Source: Dietzia natronolimnaea (GTDB lineage Bacteria; Actinomycetota; Actinomycetes; Mycobacteriales; Mycobacteriaceae). From it: a DNA stretch of 64,000 nt. The stretch lies in assembly GCF_039525805.1 (NCBI RefSeq), contig NZ_BAAAHZ010000002.1; one strand, given 5' to 3'. Below the pieces are notes generated by a model that was given only the letters and a program-made list of their open reading frames with translations, searched no databases and was not told the origin of the DNA. Below, piece after piece: positions 9,948-18,027 of this stretch (position 1 is its first letter; each line of letters begins with the position of its first letter). The position numbers and the translations under genes are program-made.

Positions 9948-9979
9948 GTGCTGGGCGGCGCCGGGGTTCAGCTTCGGCG

Positions 9980-10264
9980 TCAGCTCGGCAGGCCAGGGAT
10001 CTGCGGAAGGGGGAACGCCCCGCCCGCCACTCCCGCGCCGACGGCCAGAGCGATGGAGACTCCCACCCCCGCGAGGATGATGAGACCGGCTCCGACGATG
10101 GGGTTGTCCAGGGAGCCGCCGTCCGCTGATCCCGACGCCTGCGCAACGTAGGCGACATGGCCGTCCGGGACGGGGGCGGCGTGGGCGGGCGCGGCCGCCA
10201 GGGAGGTGGCGGTCGCGAGCGCGAGAGTGGCGGCGGCGAGCTTTCCGGGGCTGTGCGTGGTCAT
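9980..10264 (-). CDS. Small exported or membrane-anchored protein of unknown function
   Basis: 94 residues. A signal peptide (KLAAATLALATATSLAAAPA, cleavage after HAA) precedes a short polar stretch and a second hydrophobic segment (VGAGLIILAGVGVSIALAVG), ending FPLPQIPGLPS. The layout, signal plus C-terminal glycine-rich hydrophobic helix, is common among small mycolata cell-envelope proteins. It lies between, and opposite to, two related exported proteins. Its promoter region is the AT-richer spacer at 10265-10463. No family recognised. Confidence 0.65.
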   Translation of the reverse strand: MTTHSPGKLAAATLALATATSLAAAPAHAAPVPDGHVAYVAQASGSADGGSLDNPIVGAGLIILAGVGVSIALAVGAGVAGGAFPLPQIPGLPS

Positions 10265-10378
10265 GCAGGTGTAGTCGTCGGCGGGGCCCCGAGCATTACC
10301 GACCCCGCGGCGAGGGGCGCGTGCTCTGCCGGGCAGGCCACCTGAGGGTTGGCGAAGAGAGTGCGAAATCGACCGGAT

Positions 10379-10396
10379 GAGTGATCGATATCACTC
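10379..10396. promoter_or_regulatory. 7-bp inverted repeat, possible operator
   Basis: GAGTGAT-CGAT-ATCACTC is a perfect 7-bp inverted repeat with a 4-nt spacer, inside a locally AT-rich stretch of an otherwise very GC-rich region. It lies in the 199-bp divergent spacer between the 94-residue exported protein and the exported protein starting at 10464, where a shared operator or overlapping promoters would be expected. The regulator is unknown. Confidence 0.45.
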
Positions 10397-10463
10397 GCAT
10401 TATTGAATGAGCATTTCTCAATGTGGTCGAGATGCGGCCACAGTTGCCCACGAGGAGACCCAC

Positions 10464-10982
10464 ATGCGTCTGTCCCGCAAGCTCGGTGCGTCGGTGGCCA
10501 CCACCGCCCTCGGAGCCGCCGTCGTCCTCGGCGCCTCCGGCGTCGCACACGCCCAGTCGTCGCTCGGGCCGTCGGCCTCCGGCCCCGTCGCCCTCACGGT
10601 CTCGGGGTCCGACAGTGTCGTCAGCGGCACCCTGACCAACAACGCCACGTCCGTGGTCACCTGCACGGTGCACGTCTCGGAGGCGTCCGTCGTGACGGGG
10701 ATCGAGGCATTCCTCACGGCCGACGCGACCCGAACCTGGTCGGATGCCACGGTCGACCCCGTGCTGGAGGCGAGGCTCGCGTTGGCCGCCGCGTTGGGTC
10801 AGAACACGAACACCAGCGTGACGGCGTTCGTCGGGGAGACCAGGTCGTGGAGCCGGCCCCTCACCGCGACGTCGGACTTCCGCGCGGGTGCGGTCGCGGA
10901 CTGCGGCAACGCCGGTTTCGCCTATGCGTACGAGTCCGGCGGCCTGTTCGGGTCGCTGGACCTCGGTTCGCTCGGCAGCTGA
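10464..10982 (+). CDS. Exported protein of unknown function, paralogue of the gene at 9.3 kb
   Basis: 172 residues from the ATG at 10464, chosen because GAGGAG lies 7 nt upstream and a signal peptide follows at once (RKLGASVATTALGAAVVLGA, cleavage after AHAQ). The mature protein is Ser/Thr/Val-rich with two cysteines (VTCTVHV and ADCGNAG), suggesting a disulfide-bonded beta domain, and ends in a Gly/Leu/Ser tail (FGSLDLGSLGS). It resembles the 9276-9947 product over the first cysteine region. No domain name recognised. A strong hairpin follows the stop. Confidence 0.75.
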   Translation: MRLSRKLGASVATTALGAAVVLGASGVAHAQSSLGPSASGPVALTVSGSDSVVSGTLTNNATSVVTCTVHVSEASVVTGIEAFLTADATRTWSDATVDPVLEARLALAAALGQNTNTSVTAFVGETRSWSRPLTATSDFRAGAVADCGNAGFAYAYESGGLFGSLDLGSLGS

Positions 10983-10990
10983 GCCCCGGA

Positions 10991-11019
10991 CCCCCGCGCG
11001 GTGCCGGTGCGCGCGGGGG
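10991..11019. terminator. Bidirectional hairpin terminator
   Basis: CCCCCGCGC pairs with GCGCGGGGG across an 11-nt loop, a 9-bp GC-only stem, 8 bp after the exported-protein stop and before the convergent GntR gene. It lacks a T-tract, as is usual in high-GC actinobacteria. Confidence 0.6.
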
Positions 11020-11066
11020 AGGGGGCCCGGACGCCGTGGTCGGGGAGCCGGGGCCCACCGAGGCGG

Positions 11067-11489
11067 TCAGCGCAGATGGCGGAACGCGTTGCGGACAGCC
11101 GCGACGGCCTCCTCGGCGTCGAATCCCGAACCCGCCGCACGTTCGGCGAACTCCTCCGCGGCCCGGGCCAGTACCGCGCCGGGCAGATCGGCCGCCGAGA
11201 CGAACGTCCCCGAGCGGCCGCGGCCCTCCAGTACCCCCGACTCCTCGAGTTCGCGGTAGACCTTGGCGGCGGTGGCGCTGGAGACGCCGACCTCCTCCGC
11301 GAGCGTGCGCACGGCGGGCAACCGGGTCCCGGCCGTGAGCACCCCACGCCGGACGCCCTCGACTATCTGCCCCTTGAGTTGGCGGAACGGCGGCTCCGCC
11401 GAGGCGGGGTCGACGGCCAGTGTCATCCCGGCCACCCGGGAGCCACTGCCCGGCGAGTGAGGAGTGGCTCCCGGCCCCGACCCGCTCAT
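11067..11489 (-). CDS. GntR-family transcriptional regulator (YtrA-type, short)
   Basis: 140 residues from the ATG at 11489, which lies 2 nt after the stop of the upstream racemase gene, implying translational coupling; an internal ATG at 11426 (119 residues) is also credible. The winged helix-turn-helix is complete: PPFRQLKGQIVEGVRRGVLT, LPAVRTLAEEVGVSSATAAK, VYRELEESGVLEGRGRSGTF. The C-terminal part is only about 45 residues, too short for a ligand-binding UTRA or FadR domain, as in YtrA-type members. By position it is likely to control its own operon, including the racemase. Confidence 0.85.
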   Translation of the reverse strand: MSGSGPGATPHSPGSGSRVAGMTLAVDPASAEPPFRQLKGQIVEGVRRGVLTAGTRLPAVRTLAEEVGVSSATAAKVYRELEESGVLEGRGRSGTFVSAADLPGAVLARAAEEFAERAAGSGFDAEEAVAAVRNAFRHLR

Positions 11490-11491
11490 GG

Positions 11492-12589
11492 TCAGGCCCA
11501 GACCTGCTCGACCGGAGTCACCTCATGCGGCGGCGCGGCCGGGACGGCAGGCGCCGGGGTGCGCGAGAAGCGCGGCGCGGGCGCCGGCCCCATGTCCCCG
11601 GCGACCTCGACGAAGGTCTCCCTCGCCGTCATATGGGGATGGGACAGCGCCTCGGTGTAGGTCAGCACCGGAGTCGTGCAGGCGTCCGTGCCGTAGAACA
11701 GCTCGGCCCACTCGTCGCGGGGCTTCCCGGCGAACTTCCCGGCGATGATCTCGCGCAGCTCGTCCCAGCGGTCCATGTCGAACTGCCCGGGCATGTCCTC
11801 GCCGTCGATGCCCATCAGTCGCGCGAACTCCGCGTAGAACTGCGGCTCGAGGCAACCCACGGCCATGAACTTGCCGTCCGAGCAGGTGTACACGTCGTAG
11901 AACGGGAACCCGGTGTCGAGCATGTTGGTCCCGGCGACGTCCGACCACTGGTCGCGGGCGCGCATGGCCCACTGGAACTGGCCCAGCACGGAGGCGCCGT
12001 CGGTCATGGCGGTGTCGATGACCTGACCCTTGCCGGAGGTGGCGCGCTCGATGATCGCGGCGAGGATGCCCTGGATGAGGAACATCGACCCGCCGCCGAA
12101 GTCGCCGACCAGGTTGAGCGGCGGAACCGGGCGCTCGCCCTTGCGGGCGGTGGCGTTGAGGTGCCCGGTGAGCGAGATGTAGTTGAGGTCGTGGCCGGCG
12201 GTGTGCGCGAGCGGGCCGTGCTGGCCCCAGCCGGTCATCCGCGCGTACACGAGCCGCGGGTTGGACTCGAGGCACTCGTCGGGGCCGAGGCCCATGCGCT
12301 CGGTGACCCCGGGGCGGAAGCCCTCGACCAGCACGTCGGCCTTGGCGATCAGGCCCCGGACCTGCGCCAGCCCGTCCTCGCTCTTGAGGTCGGCCTCCAC
12401 CACGGTCCGGCCCCGCCGGGTGATGTGCGCCCAGCCGTCGGCGGACCTGGCGAGCTCACCGGGGCGCATGACGGTCACGACGTCGGCGCCCAGGTCGGCG
12501 AGCATCATGCACGCGTGGGGGCCGGGGCCGATTCCGTTGAGTTCGACGACGCGGATGCCGGCCAGGGGGCCGGAGGAGGCAGTGGTCAC
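11492..12589 (-). CDS. Alpha-methylacyl-CoA racemase (CaiB/BaiF CoA-transferase family)
   Basis: 365 residues from the GTG at 12589, chosen because GAAAGGG lies 7 nt upstream. The fold opens GPLAGIRVVELNGIGPGPHA and LADLGADVVTVMRPGE. AGHDLNYISLTGHL and LVGDFGGGSMFLIQGILAAI match the catalytic His and Asp regions of AMACR/MCR rather than the single Asp of true CoA-transferases. AMACR enzymes epimerise 2-methylacyl-CoA esters so that methyl-branched acids or sterol side chains can enter beta-oxidation. It is the first gene of a two-gene operon with the GntR regulator. An inverted repeat overlaps its promoter. Confidence 0.85.
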   Translation of the reverse strand: MTTASSGPLAGIRVVELNGIGPGPHACMMLADLGADVVTVMRPGELARSADGWAHITRRGRTVVEADLKSEDGLAQVRGLIAKADVLVEGFRPGVTERMGLGPDECLESNPRLVYARMTGWGQHGPLAHTAGHDLNYISLTGHLNATARKGERPVPPLNLVGDFGGGSMFLIQGILAAIIERATSGKGQVIDTAMTDGASVLGQFQWAMRARDQWSDVAGTNMLDTGFPFYDVYTCSDGKFMAVGCLEPQFYAEFARLMGIDGEDMPGQFDMDRWDELREIIAGKFAGKPRDEWAELFYGTDACTTPVLTYTEALSHPHMTARETFVEVAGDMGPAPAPRFSRTPAPAVPAAPPHEVTPVEQVWA

Positions 12590-12602
12590 AGGTGTGCCCT
12601 TT

Positions 12603-12622
12603 CGTGTGGCGTTGCACACACG
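12603..12622. promoter_or_regulatory. Inverted repeat in the racemase promoter, possible GntR operator
   Basis: CGTGTG and CACACG arms with an 8-nt spacer lie 14-33 bp upstream of the racemase GTG. On the minus strand they directly follow a GATAAC/TAACGT -10-like sequence (12620-12627). An operator at this site would block transcription. Binding by the GntR protein of the same operon is inference. Confidence 0.4.
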
Positions 12623-12698
12623 TTATCTTCTGCCGGTCCGCGGGAGCGGGGGAGCACGCGATAGAGGCCGGCGACGGAGGTCTACTAGCGTGGGCGCC

Positions 12699-13970
12699 AT
12701 GACCGCAGCGCACGATCCCCTCGCCCCGCCAGTCGTCGACCGCTTCGGCACGCCGGGCACCCCGGACGCGACCCGCGTGATGCTGCTGGGCTCCGGCGAG
12801 CTGGGCAAGGAGGTGACGATCGCGCTGCAGCGCCTGGGGGTCGAGGTGATCGCGGTGGACCGGTACGCGGGCGCCCCCGCCCACCAGGTCGCCCACCGCA
12901 GCCACACGATCGACATGACCGACTCGGGCGAGGTGCGCCGGGTGGTGGAACTCGAGAAGCCGCAGGTGATCCTGCCGGAGATCGAGGCCATCGCCACCGC
13001 CGCGCTGGCGCAGATCGAGCAGGACGGGCTGGCCCGGGTCGTGCCCACCGCCCGGGCCGTGCAGCTGACCATGGACCGCGAGGGCATCCGGCGGCTGGCG
13101 GCCGAGGAGCTGGGTCTGCCCACGAGCCGCTACGCGTTCGCCTCCTCGCTGGAGGAGCTGCAGGAGGCGTGCGCTCAGATCGGGTTCCCGTGCCTGGTCA
13201 AGCCCACGATGTCGTCGTCGGGAAAGGGACAGTCCTCCCTCCACGGCCCCGAGGACGTGGAGGCCGCGTGGACCTACGCCCAGTCCGGTGCGCGGGTGAC
13301 GGGGGCGCGCGTGATCGTGGAGTCGTTCGTGGACTTCGAGTACGAGATCACCCTGCTCACCGTCCGCAGCGTGGACCCGCGGACGGGGGAGATCCGGACC
13401 GACTTCTGCGAGCCGATCGGTCACCGTCAGGAGCGCGGCGACTACGTCGAATCGTGGCAGCCGCAGGCCATGACGCAGGACGCCTACGACTCGGCGCGCT
13501 CGGTGGCGGCGCGCGTGACCGGCGCTCTCGGCGGGGTCGGGGTGTTCGGGGTGGAGCTGTTCGTGCAGGGCGTGGACGTGTACTTCTCCGAGGTCAGCCC
13601 GCGGCCGCATGACACCGGCCTGGTGACGCTGCGCAGTCAGGTCCTCAGCGAGTTCGACATGCACGCGCGGGCCGTGCTGGGCCTGCCGGTGGTCACCACC
13701 ATGTCGAGCCCGGGAGCGTCCGCGGTGATCTACGGCGGCTCCGGCATCGGCGGCGGCGAGGACAGCTCCGCTGGCGGGACGGCCGAGGGCGTCGGGTTCG
13801 AGGGAGTGGCCCGCGCGCTCGCCGTGCCGGAGTCTGACCTGCGACTGTTCGGTAAGCCCTCGGCCAGTGAGTTCCGCCGCATGGGCGTGGCCGTGGCCAC
13901 CGCCGAGGACGTGGAGACCGCGCGCGAGCGGGCCCGCGAGGCCGCCTCGCGTGTGACGGTGGTGAGGTAG
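12699..13970 (+). CDS. purT: Formate-dependent phosphoribosylglycinamide formyltransferase (GAR transformylase 2)
   Basis: 423 residues from the ATG at 12699. It uses formate and ATP to formylate GAR in purine synthesis, replacing folate-dependent PurN. Features are the pre-ATP-grasp loop VMLLGSGELGKEVTIALQRL, the ATP-grasp region LTMDREGIRRLAAEELGLPT, IGFPCLVKPTMSSSGKGQS, the metal-binding FGVELFVQ and SEVSPRPHDTGLVTL, and LRLFGKPSASEFRRMGVAVA. A Gly/Ser/Glu-rich insertion (about 348-370) makes it some 30 residues longer than the E. coli enzyme. In M. tuberculosis purT also precedes the rhodanese and metZ genes; here four extra genes separate them. Confidence 0.95.
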   Translation: MTAAHDPLAPPVVDRFGTPGTPDATRVMLLGSGELGKEVTIALQRLGVEVIAVDRYAGAPAHQVAHRSHTIDMTDSGEVRRVVELEKPQVILPEIEAIATAALAQIEQDGLARVVPTARAVQLTMDREGIRRLAAEELGLPTSRYAFASSLEELQEACAQIGFPCLVKPTMSSSGKGQSSLHGPEDVEAAWTYAQSGARVTGARVIVESFVDFEYEITLLTVRSVDPRTGEIRTDFCEPIGHRQERGDYVESWQPQAMTQDAYDSARSVAARVTGALGGVGVFGVELFVQGVDVYFSEVSPRPHDTGLVTLRSQVLSEFDMHARAVLGLPVVTTMSSPGASAVIYGGSGIGGGEDSSAGGTAEGVGFEGVARALAVPESDLRLFGKPSASEFRRMGVAVATAEDVETARERAREAASRVTVVR

Positions 13971-14030
13971 GCGTGCACCGCACCGCCATCGAGTCCGGAA
14001 GCCCCGCTACGTGACGACGACGAGAGCTGT

Positions 14031-14597
14031 ATGACGACGACGAATTCGGTTGCCGGCGAGGCCCGCGACCTCCCGAAGGAACCGACCAGCCACTGGATCC
14101 TCATCCTGGTCGTGGCCACCATCGTGGTCTGGCTGGCGGTGCTGGTCTGGCAGGTGATGGTCCTGCCGGAGCGGGTACCCACGCACTTCGGCGCTGGAGG
14201 CGAACCGGACGGGTGGTCCAGCAAGGGCGGCGCACTGGCGTTCTCTTCGCTGCTGCCGCTCACGGTGTTCGCGTTGATCCCGCTCACGTCCCTACTCGTT
14301 CTCCGGGCGCCTGAGTTCATCAACGGACCCAACAAGGGGTGGTGGACGGCGACCGCGCCCAGGCTGCGCAGGTTCGAGCGACTGGTGCGTGAGGATCTGT
14401 GGCTGATCGTCGTGGTCACCGTGGCGCTGCTGGTCGCGATGCAGGTGGGGATCGTGCGCGCCGCCGAAAGTCCGGATCAGCGCATGCCGGAGGAGCTGTT
14501 GTTCGGCGGGATGGCGGTGTTCGGCGTCGGGCTCGTCGCGGTGATGGTGCGCATGTACGCCGGCGGCCGGTACGCCGAGCAACCCGACCTGGACTGA
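14031..14597 (+). CDS. DUF1648-domain membrane protein
   Basis: 188 residues. TM1 (HWILILVVATIVVWLAVLVW) runs into the DUF1648 signature LPERVPTHFGAGGEPDGWSS; TM2 is FSSLLPLTVFALIPLTSLLV, and two more segments are LWLIVVVTVALLVAMQVGIV and GMAVFGVGLVAVMVRMYAGG. DUF1648 is found in SdpI-like immunity/regulatory membrane proteins and in many orphan proteins. No transport or toxin partner is adjacent, so no role can be given. Confidence 0.8.
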   Translation: MTTTNSVAGEARDLPKEPTSHWILILVVATIVVWLAVLVWQVMVLPERVPTHFGAGGEPDGWSSKGGALAFSSLLPLTVFALIPLTSLLVLRAPEFINGPNKGWWTATAPRLRRFERLVREDLWLIVVVTVALLVAMQVGIVRAAESPDQRMPEELLFGGMAVFGVGLVAVMVRMYAGGRYAEQPDLD

Positions 14598-14684
14598 GCC
14601 TGTGGATGGTCGTCCGATCTATCCACCGACCCCACTCGCGGGCCGGATCCGGCGCCGCCGCGCCCCTAGCGTGGATCCCCGAGC

Positions 14685-14722
14685 GGCCCGGACTGTCGGG
14701 CCCGGCCCGGACTGTCGGGCCC
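14685..14722. repeat. Two perfect 19-bp direct repeats, each with internal dyad
   Basis: ggcccggactgtcgggccc occurs twice head to tail (14685-14703 and 14704-14722). Each unit contains CCCG/CGGG complementary arms, so each can fold as a small hairpin or serve as a palindromic site. They end 13 bp before the start of the 127-residue gene and overlap its likely ribosome-binding region (GGAGG at 14722). Confidence 0.7.
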
Positions 14723-14735
14723 GGAGGGGGCGGGA

Positions 14736-15119
14736 ATGATGGCGGGATCGAGCACGGGGGCGGGATCGGTTACAGGGGCGGGACCTGTGGCCGCGGCGCT
14801 GGTGGCGTTCGAGCGGGTCGCGGTGGTGGCCGAGGCGGCCCGGGTTCGTGAGGCCGGGGTGCGTGCCGCCGACCAGGCGGGATCGCTGGCCGCGGCGCTC
14901 GAGCAGGCGGCTTCCGCGGCGGGCGGGACGGGGGCCGGGCCGCCCGGTGGGGTGCTCAGCGGGGCGGCCCTGGCGGAGTGCGCGGCGTTGCTGGCGCGCA
15001 GGGCTCGGGACGGGGTCCGGGAGACAGAGCAGCTCGCCGGTCGCATGGAGAGAGCGGCCGAGCTGCTGGTCGGGGTCGACGAGGAGGTGGCCCGGGGTGT
15101 CGCCGGCGCAGGGGGCTGA
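14736..15119 (+). CDS. Small alpha-helical protein, possible type VII secretion-like partner
   Basis: 127 residues, almost wholly predicted helix (LVAFERVAVVAEAARVREAG; AADQAGSLAAALEQAASAAG; LARRARDGVRETEQLAGRME) with a Gly/Pro break near residue 65. That makes two helical arms, the size and composition of EspC/ESX-associated or WXG100-like proteins. No WXG or YxxxD motif is seen, so the assignment is tentative. GGAGG lies upstream of the tandem ATGs. The gene overlaps the next one (a DUF1023 hydrolase with a WXG-like N-terminus) by 23 bp, so the two are almost certainly made together and may bind each other. Confidence 0.6.
   Translation: MMAGSSTGAGSVTGAGPVAAALVAFERVAVVAEAARVREAGVRAADQAGSLAAALEQAASAAGGTGAGPPGGVLSGAALAECAALLARRARDGVRETEQLAGRMERAAELLVGVDEEVARGVAGAGG
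15081..15087 (+). promoter_or_regulatory. Ribosome-binding site fixing the DUF1023 gene start
   Basis: GAGGAGG ends 9 nt before the GTG at 15097 and lies inside the end of the preceding gene. It favours 15097 over the GTG at 15130 as start of the hydrolase gene and indicates translational coupling. Confidence 0.65.
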
Positions 15120-16482
15120 GGCGCTGGTCGTGACCCTCGACCACGCCGAATCCCGGGCCGCGGCGGTGGGGCGGGAGATCGCGGACACGGCAGCGGACCT
15201 GGACTCGGTGGGCCGCAGGCTGGGAGGGGCCGGCGGCTGGTCCGGCCACGCGGGGGCGCGGGCCCGCGGGCGCGTGGGGGACGCCGCCGCCGAGGCCAGG
15301 ATGGTCTCCGGGGCCTGCCTCTACCTGGCGGACGTGCTGCGGGTGGAGGGCTCGAGACTGTCGAGGGCGCTCATCACCTGGGCAGATGACGAGCGCGAGC
15401 GCCCGGGCGGGGGCGACGTCACGGAGGTTCGGGATGCCGATCTGGCCCTGGCGGTACGACTGCGCGACGCGGCCGACTCCCTCGCCGGCTACTCGGACGC
15501 CGCGACCGTGGCCTGCCTCGACCTGTCCGGGACGACCGACGACGATCCCCGCGCCGTGGCCGGGCTGTGGCACTCCCTCGGTCCGGCGGAGAGGGAACGA
15601 CTCGCCCGCGACCACCCGGAGCTGGGGTCGGTGGCCGGGGTGTCCTCCGCCACGCGGGACGCGATCAGTTGGACGCGACTACGCAGGCTCGTGGAGGCGG
15701 GGTCGACCCCCGGCCTCGTCGCGCTCGGCGAGCACCTCGCCGAGGACCCCGATCGCCTCCTGCTGGCGCTGCACCCGGACGGTCGGGCCGTGGTGGCGAG
15801 CGGGGATCCCGACGGCGCGGACGGCGTGGTCACGCTGATCCCCGGTACGGGCTCGTCGGTCGAGTCGATCGATCGCACCGCCGAGCGCGCGCGGGCGGTG
15901 TGCGACGCGGGTGCGGACCCTGGCGCCGGGTCGTGCGTCTCCGTGTCGTGGCAGGGCTACCACGCCCCGGACGACGTCGCCGCGGCCGGGTTCTCGGCGG
16001 CGCCCGCGCGTGCGCACGCCCGGGACCTGCGGACCTTCGCGGCGGGACTGGACGCTGTCGAGAGCATGGACGGCGTGGACTCCCCGCACACCGCGGTGGG
16101 TTACAGCTACGGCTCGGCGGTCCTGGGCGCGGCGGCGGCGGACCCGCGCGGGCTGGCCACGGACCGGATGATCCACGTCGGCAGTCCCGGCGCGACCGTC
16201 GACTCGGTGGCGGAGCAGTGGGTCGACGAGGGCGGGACCGCGCGGCCGGCCGGGGAGCGGGAGGTCGTGGGCGTGGCCTCGCGGTGGGATCCGGTGCCGT
16301 GGTGGTCGGCCACCGGGGTGCTGGGCGCGCGGCCGGGGACGGAGGAGTTCGGGGGGCTCACGGTGGACGTCACCGAACCGGGATCCGGACCCGCGTCGAC
16401 CCGGGGCGCGCACTCGGCCTACTTCGACAGCGGGACCGTGTCGCTTGCGGAGATCGGCAGGCTCGTGGCGGGCCGCGAGTGA
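15097..16482 (+). CDS. DUF1023 alpha/beta-hydrolase with WXG-like N-terminal domain
   Basis: 461 residues from the GTG at 15097. Residues 10-100 form a helical hairpin with a W-S-G turn (GGAGGWSGHAGARARGRVGD), like WXG100 proteins. A helical linker (110-240) follows, then the DUF1023 hydrolase: VTLIPGTGSSVESIDRTAER, SVSWQGYHAPDD, the nucleophile elbow VGYSYGSAVLG (Ser of G-Y-S-Y-G), MIHVGSPGATVDSV, and a late Asp and His (RWDPVPWW, RGAHSAYF) to complete a triad. DUF1023 enzymes are actinobacterial and mostly uncharacterised. No signal peptide is present, so a WXG-like domain could route it to an ESX system. Substrate unknown; esterase, lipase or toxin are all possible. Confidence 0.8.
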   Translation: MSPAQGAEALVVTLDHAESRAAAVGREIADTAADLDSVGRRLGGAGGWSGHAGARARGRVGDAAAEARMVSGACLYLADVLRVEGSRLSRALITWADDERERPGGGDVTEVRDADLALAVRLRDAADSLAGYSDAATVACLDLSGTTDDDPRAVAGLWHSLGPAERERLARDHPELGSVAGVSSATRDAISWTRLRRLVEAGSTPGLVALGEHLAEDPDRLLLALHPDGRAVVASGDPDGADGVVTLIPGTGSSVESIDRTAERARAVCDAGADPGAGSCVSVSWQGYHAPDDVAAAGFSAAPARAHARDLRTFAAGLDAVESMDGVDSPHTAVGYSYGSAVLGAAAADPRGLATDRMIHVGSPGATVDSVAEQWVDEGGTARPAGEREVVGVASRWDPVPWWSATGVLGARPGTEEFGGLTVDVTEPGSGPASTRGAHSAYFDSGTVSLAEIGRLVAGRE

Positions 16483-16507
16483 CCGTCGGAACGCCAGAGG
16501 CCCGCCG

Positions 16508-17962
16508 CTAGGTGGTGTCGGTGTCGGGGGAATCCGCGCGCACGCGGGCCGCGACGAGCATCTCCTCCCGCCCCCCGAGCTTGGTGCGCTCGCGGCCAGC
16601 CTCCTGGCCCAGGGCACGCTCGCGGGAGTCGATCGCCGCCCACCCGGTCCCGTCGATCACGGACACGCCCCGCTCGGCGAGCAGGTCGCGGACGGCCTGC
16701 GGGTCGGTGTCGGCGGGGTCGAAAAGGGTGCCGGCCTCGATGTCCTCGGTGAGGGCGTGCACCGTGTCCACCGCGCAGTGGCGGTTGGTGCCGATCACGC
16801 CGGTGGGCCCGCGCTTGACCCACCCGGCGACGAACAGCCCCTGCACGGGCTCCCCGCCGGGTTCGGTGAGCACCCGGCCGCCGTCGTTGGGGATGGTGGC
16901 GGTCCGGTCGTCGAAGGGCACGCCCTCCAGCGCGTCGGAGCGGTATCCGACAGCGCGGTAGACGGCGTCGACGGCGAGCTCCTCGAACTCACCGGTGGGG
17001 CGCACCCGGGTCCCGTCCGGCTCGGTGCGCTCCAGCCGGAGGCCGGTGACGAACCCGTCGGGGCCGAGGATCTCGACGGGACTGCGGTGGAAGCGGAAAC
17101 GCACCACGCGCCCGCCGGCGGCGAGCGCGGCCTCCTCGGCCGCGTCGGCGGACTCGTGACCCGCCTCCGCCTGCGCGGACGCCCACTTGGCCAGCTGATC
17201 GCAGACCTGCCCGGCCCGGCGATCGTGTTCCAGGTGGTCGCGCGCCTCGTCGTCGTACTCCAGGTCGGCCGGGTCCACCACGATGGTGACACCCTCCACC
17301 TTGTCCATCTCCCGCAGCTCCAGGGGGGTGAACTTGGCGTAGGCCGGGCCGCGGCGGCCGGTCACGGTGACGACGCGGGTGGCGCTGGCGCCGAAGCCCT
17401 CGCGGACGTGCTCGGGGATGTCGGTGGCCTCGAGCTGCTCGGGCGTGCGCACCAGCATTCGCGCGATGTCGAGCGCGACGTTCCCCACGCCCACCACGGC
17501 GGCGCGTTCGGCGGTCAGGGCCCAGTTGCGGTCGGCGTCCGGGTGGCCGTCGTACCAGGTGACGAACTGCGCGGCACCGAAGGAGCCCTCGAGGTGTTCG
17601 CCGGGGATGCCCAGTTCGCGGTCGGCGAGGGCGCCGGTGGCCAGGATGACGGCGTGGTAGAGCCGGGGGACGTCGTCCAGGGTGAGGTCGCGTCCGAACT
17701 CGACGTTGCCGAGGAAGCGGATCCGCGGGTCGGTGACGATCGACTCCAGCGTGCGGGCGATGCCCTTGATGCGAGGGTGGTCCGGGGCGACCCCGTGGCG
17801 CAGCAGGCCGTAGGGCACGGGCAGCTTGTCGATGCAGTCCACGACGATGTCCCTGCCGTGCTGGTCAGCCCACGCCAGGAGGGCCTCGCAGGCGTAGACG
17901 CCCGCCGGTCCGGAACCGACGACGGCCACTCGGACGGGGGCGGCGGAGGGGGTGGGGGACAT
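16508..17962 (-). CDS. fprA: FAD-dependent ferredoxin/adrenodoxin-NADP+ reductase (FprA-like)
   Basis: 484 residues from the ATG at 17962. The N-terminal FAD site is VRVAVVGSGPAGVYACEALL, followed by LPVPYGLLRHGVAPDHPRIK, the adrenodoxin-reductase hallmark, and the NADP site AAVVGVGNVALDIARML. The C-terminal AGWVKRGPTGVIGTNRHCA closes the FAD site. It passes electrons between NADPH and ferredoxins, for example to cytochrome P450s. A -10-like CATGAT lies 6 nt before the ATG on the minus strand, suggesting a leaderless transcript. About 30 residues longer than M. tuberculosis FprA, at the C-terminus. Confidence 0.92.
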   Translation of the reverse strand: MSPTPSAAPVRVAVVGSGPAGVYACEALLAWADQHGRDIVVDCIDKLPVPYGLLRHGVAPDHPRIKGIARTLESIVTDPRIRFLGNVEFGRDLTLDDVPRLYHAVILATGALADRELGIPGEHLEGSFGAAQFVTWYDGHPDADRNWALTAERAAVVGVGNVALDIARMLVRTPEQLEATDIPEHVREGFGASATRVVTVTGRRGPAYAKFTPLELREMDKVEGVTIVVDPADLEYDDEARDHLEHDRRAGQVCDQLAKWASAQAEAGHESADAAEEAALAAGGRVVRFRFHRSPVEILGPDGFVTGLRLERTEPDGTRVRPTGEFEELAVDAVYRAVGYRSDALEGVPFDDRTATIPNDGGRVLTEPGGEPVQGLFVAGWVKRGPTGVIGTNRHCAVDTVHALTEDIEAGTLFDPADTDPQAVRDLLAERGVSVIDGTGWAAIDSRERALGQEAGRERTKLGGREEMLVAARVRADSPDTDTT

Positions 17963-18027
17963 GGCCCGATCATGGCACGGGGGCGCGCCCGGCGGACCTC
18001 GACCGGGCGGACTGGTGCGTGGGGGAG

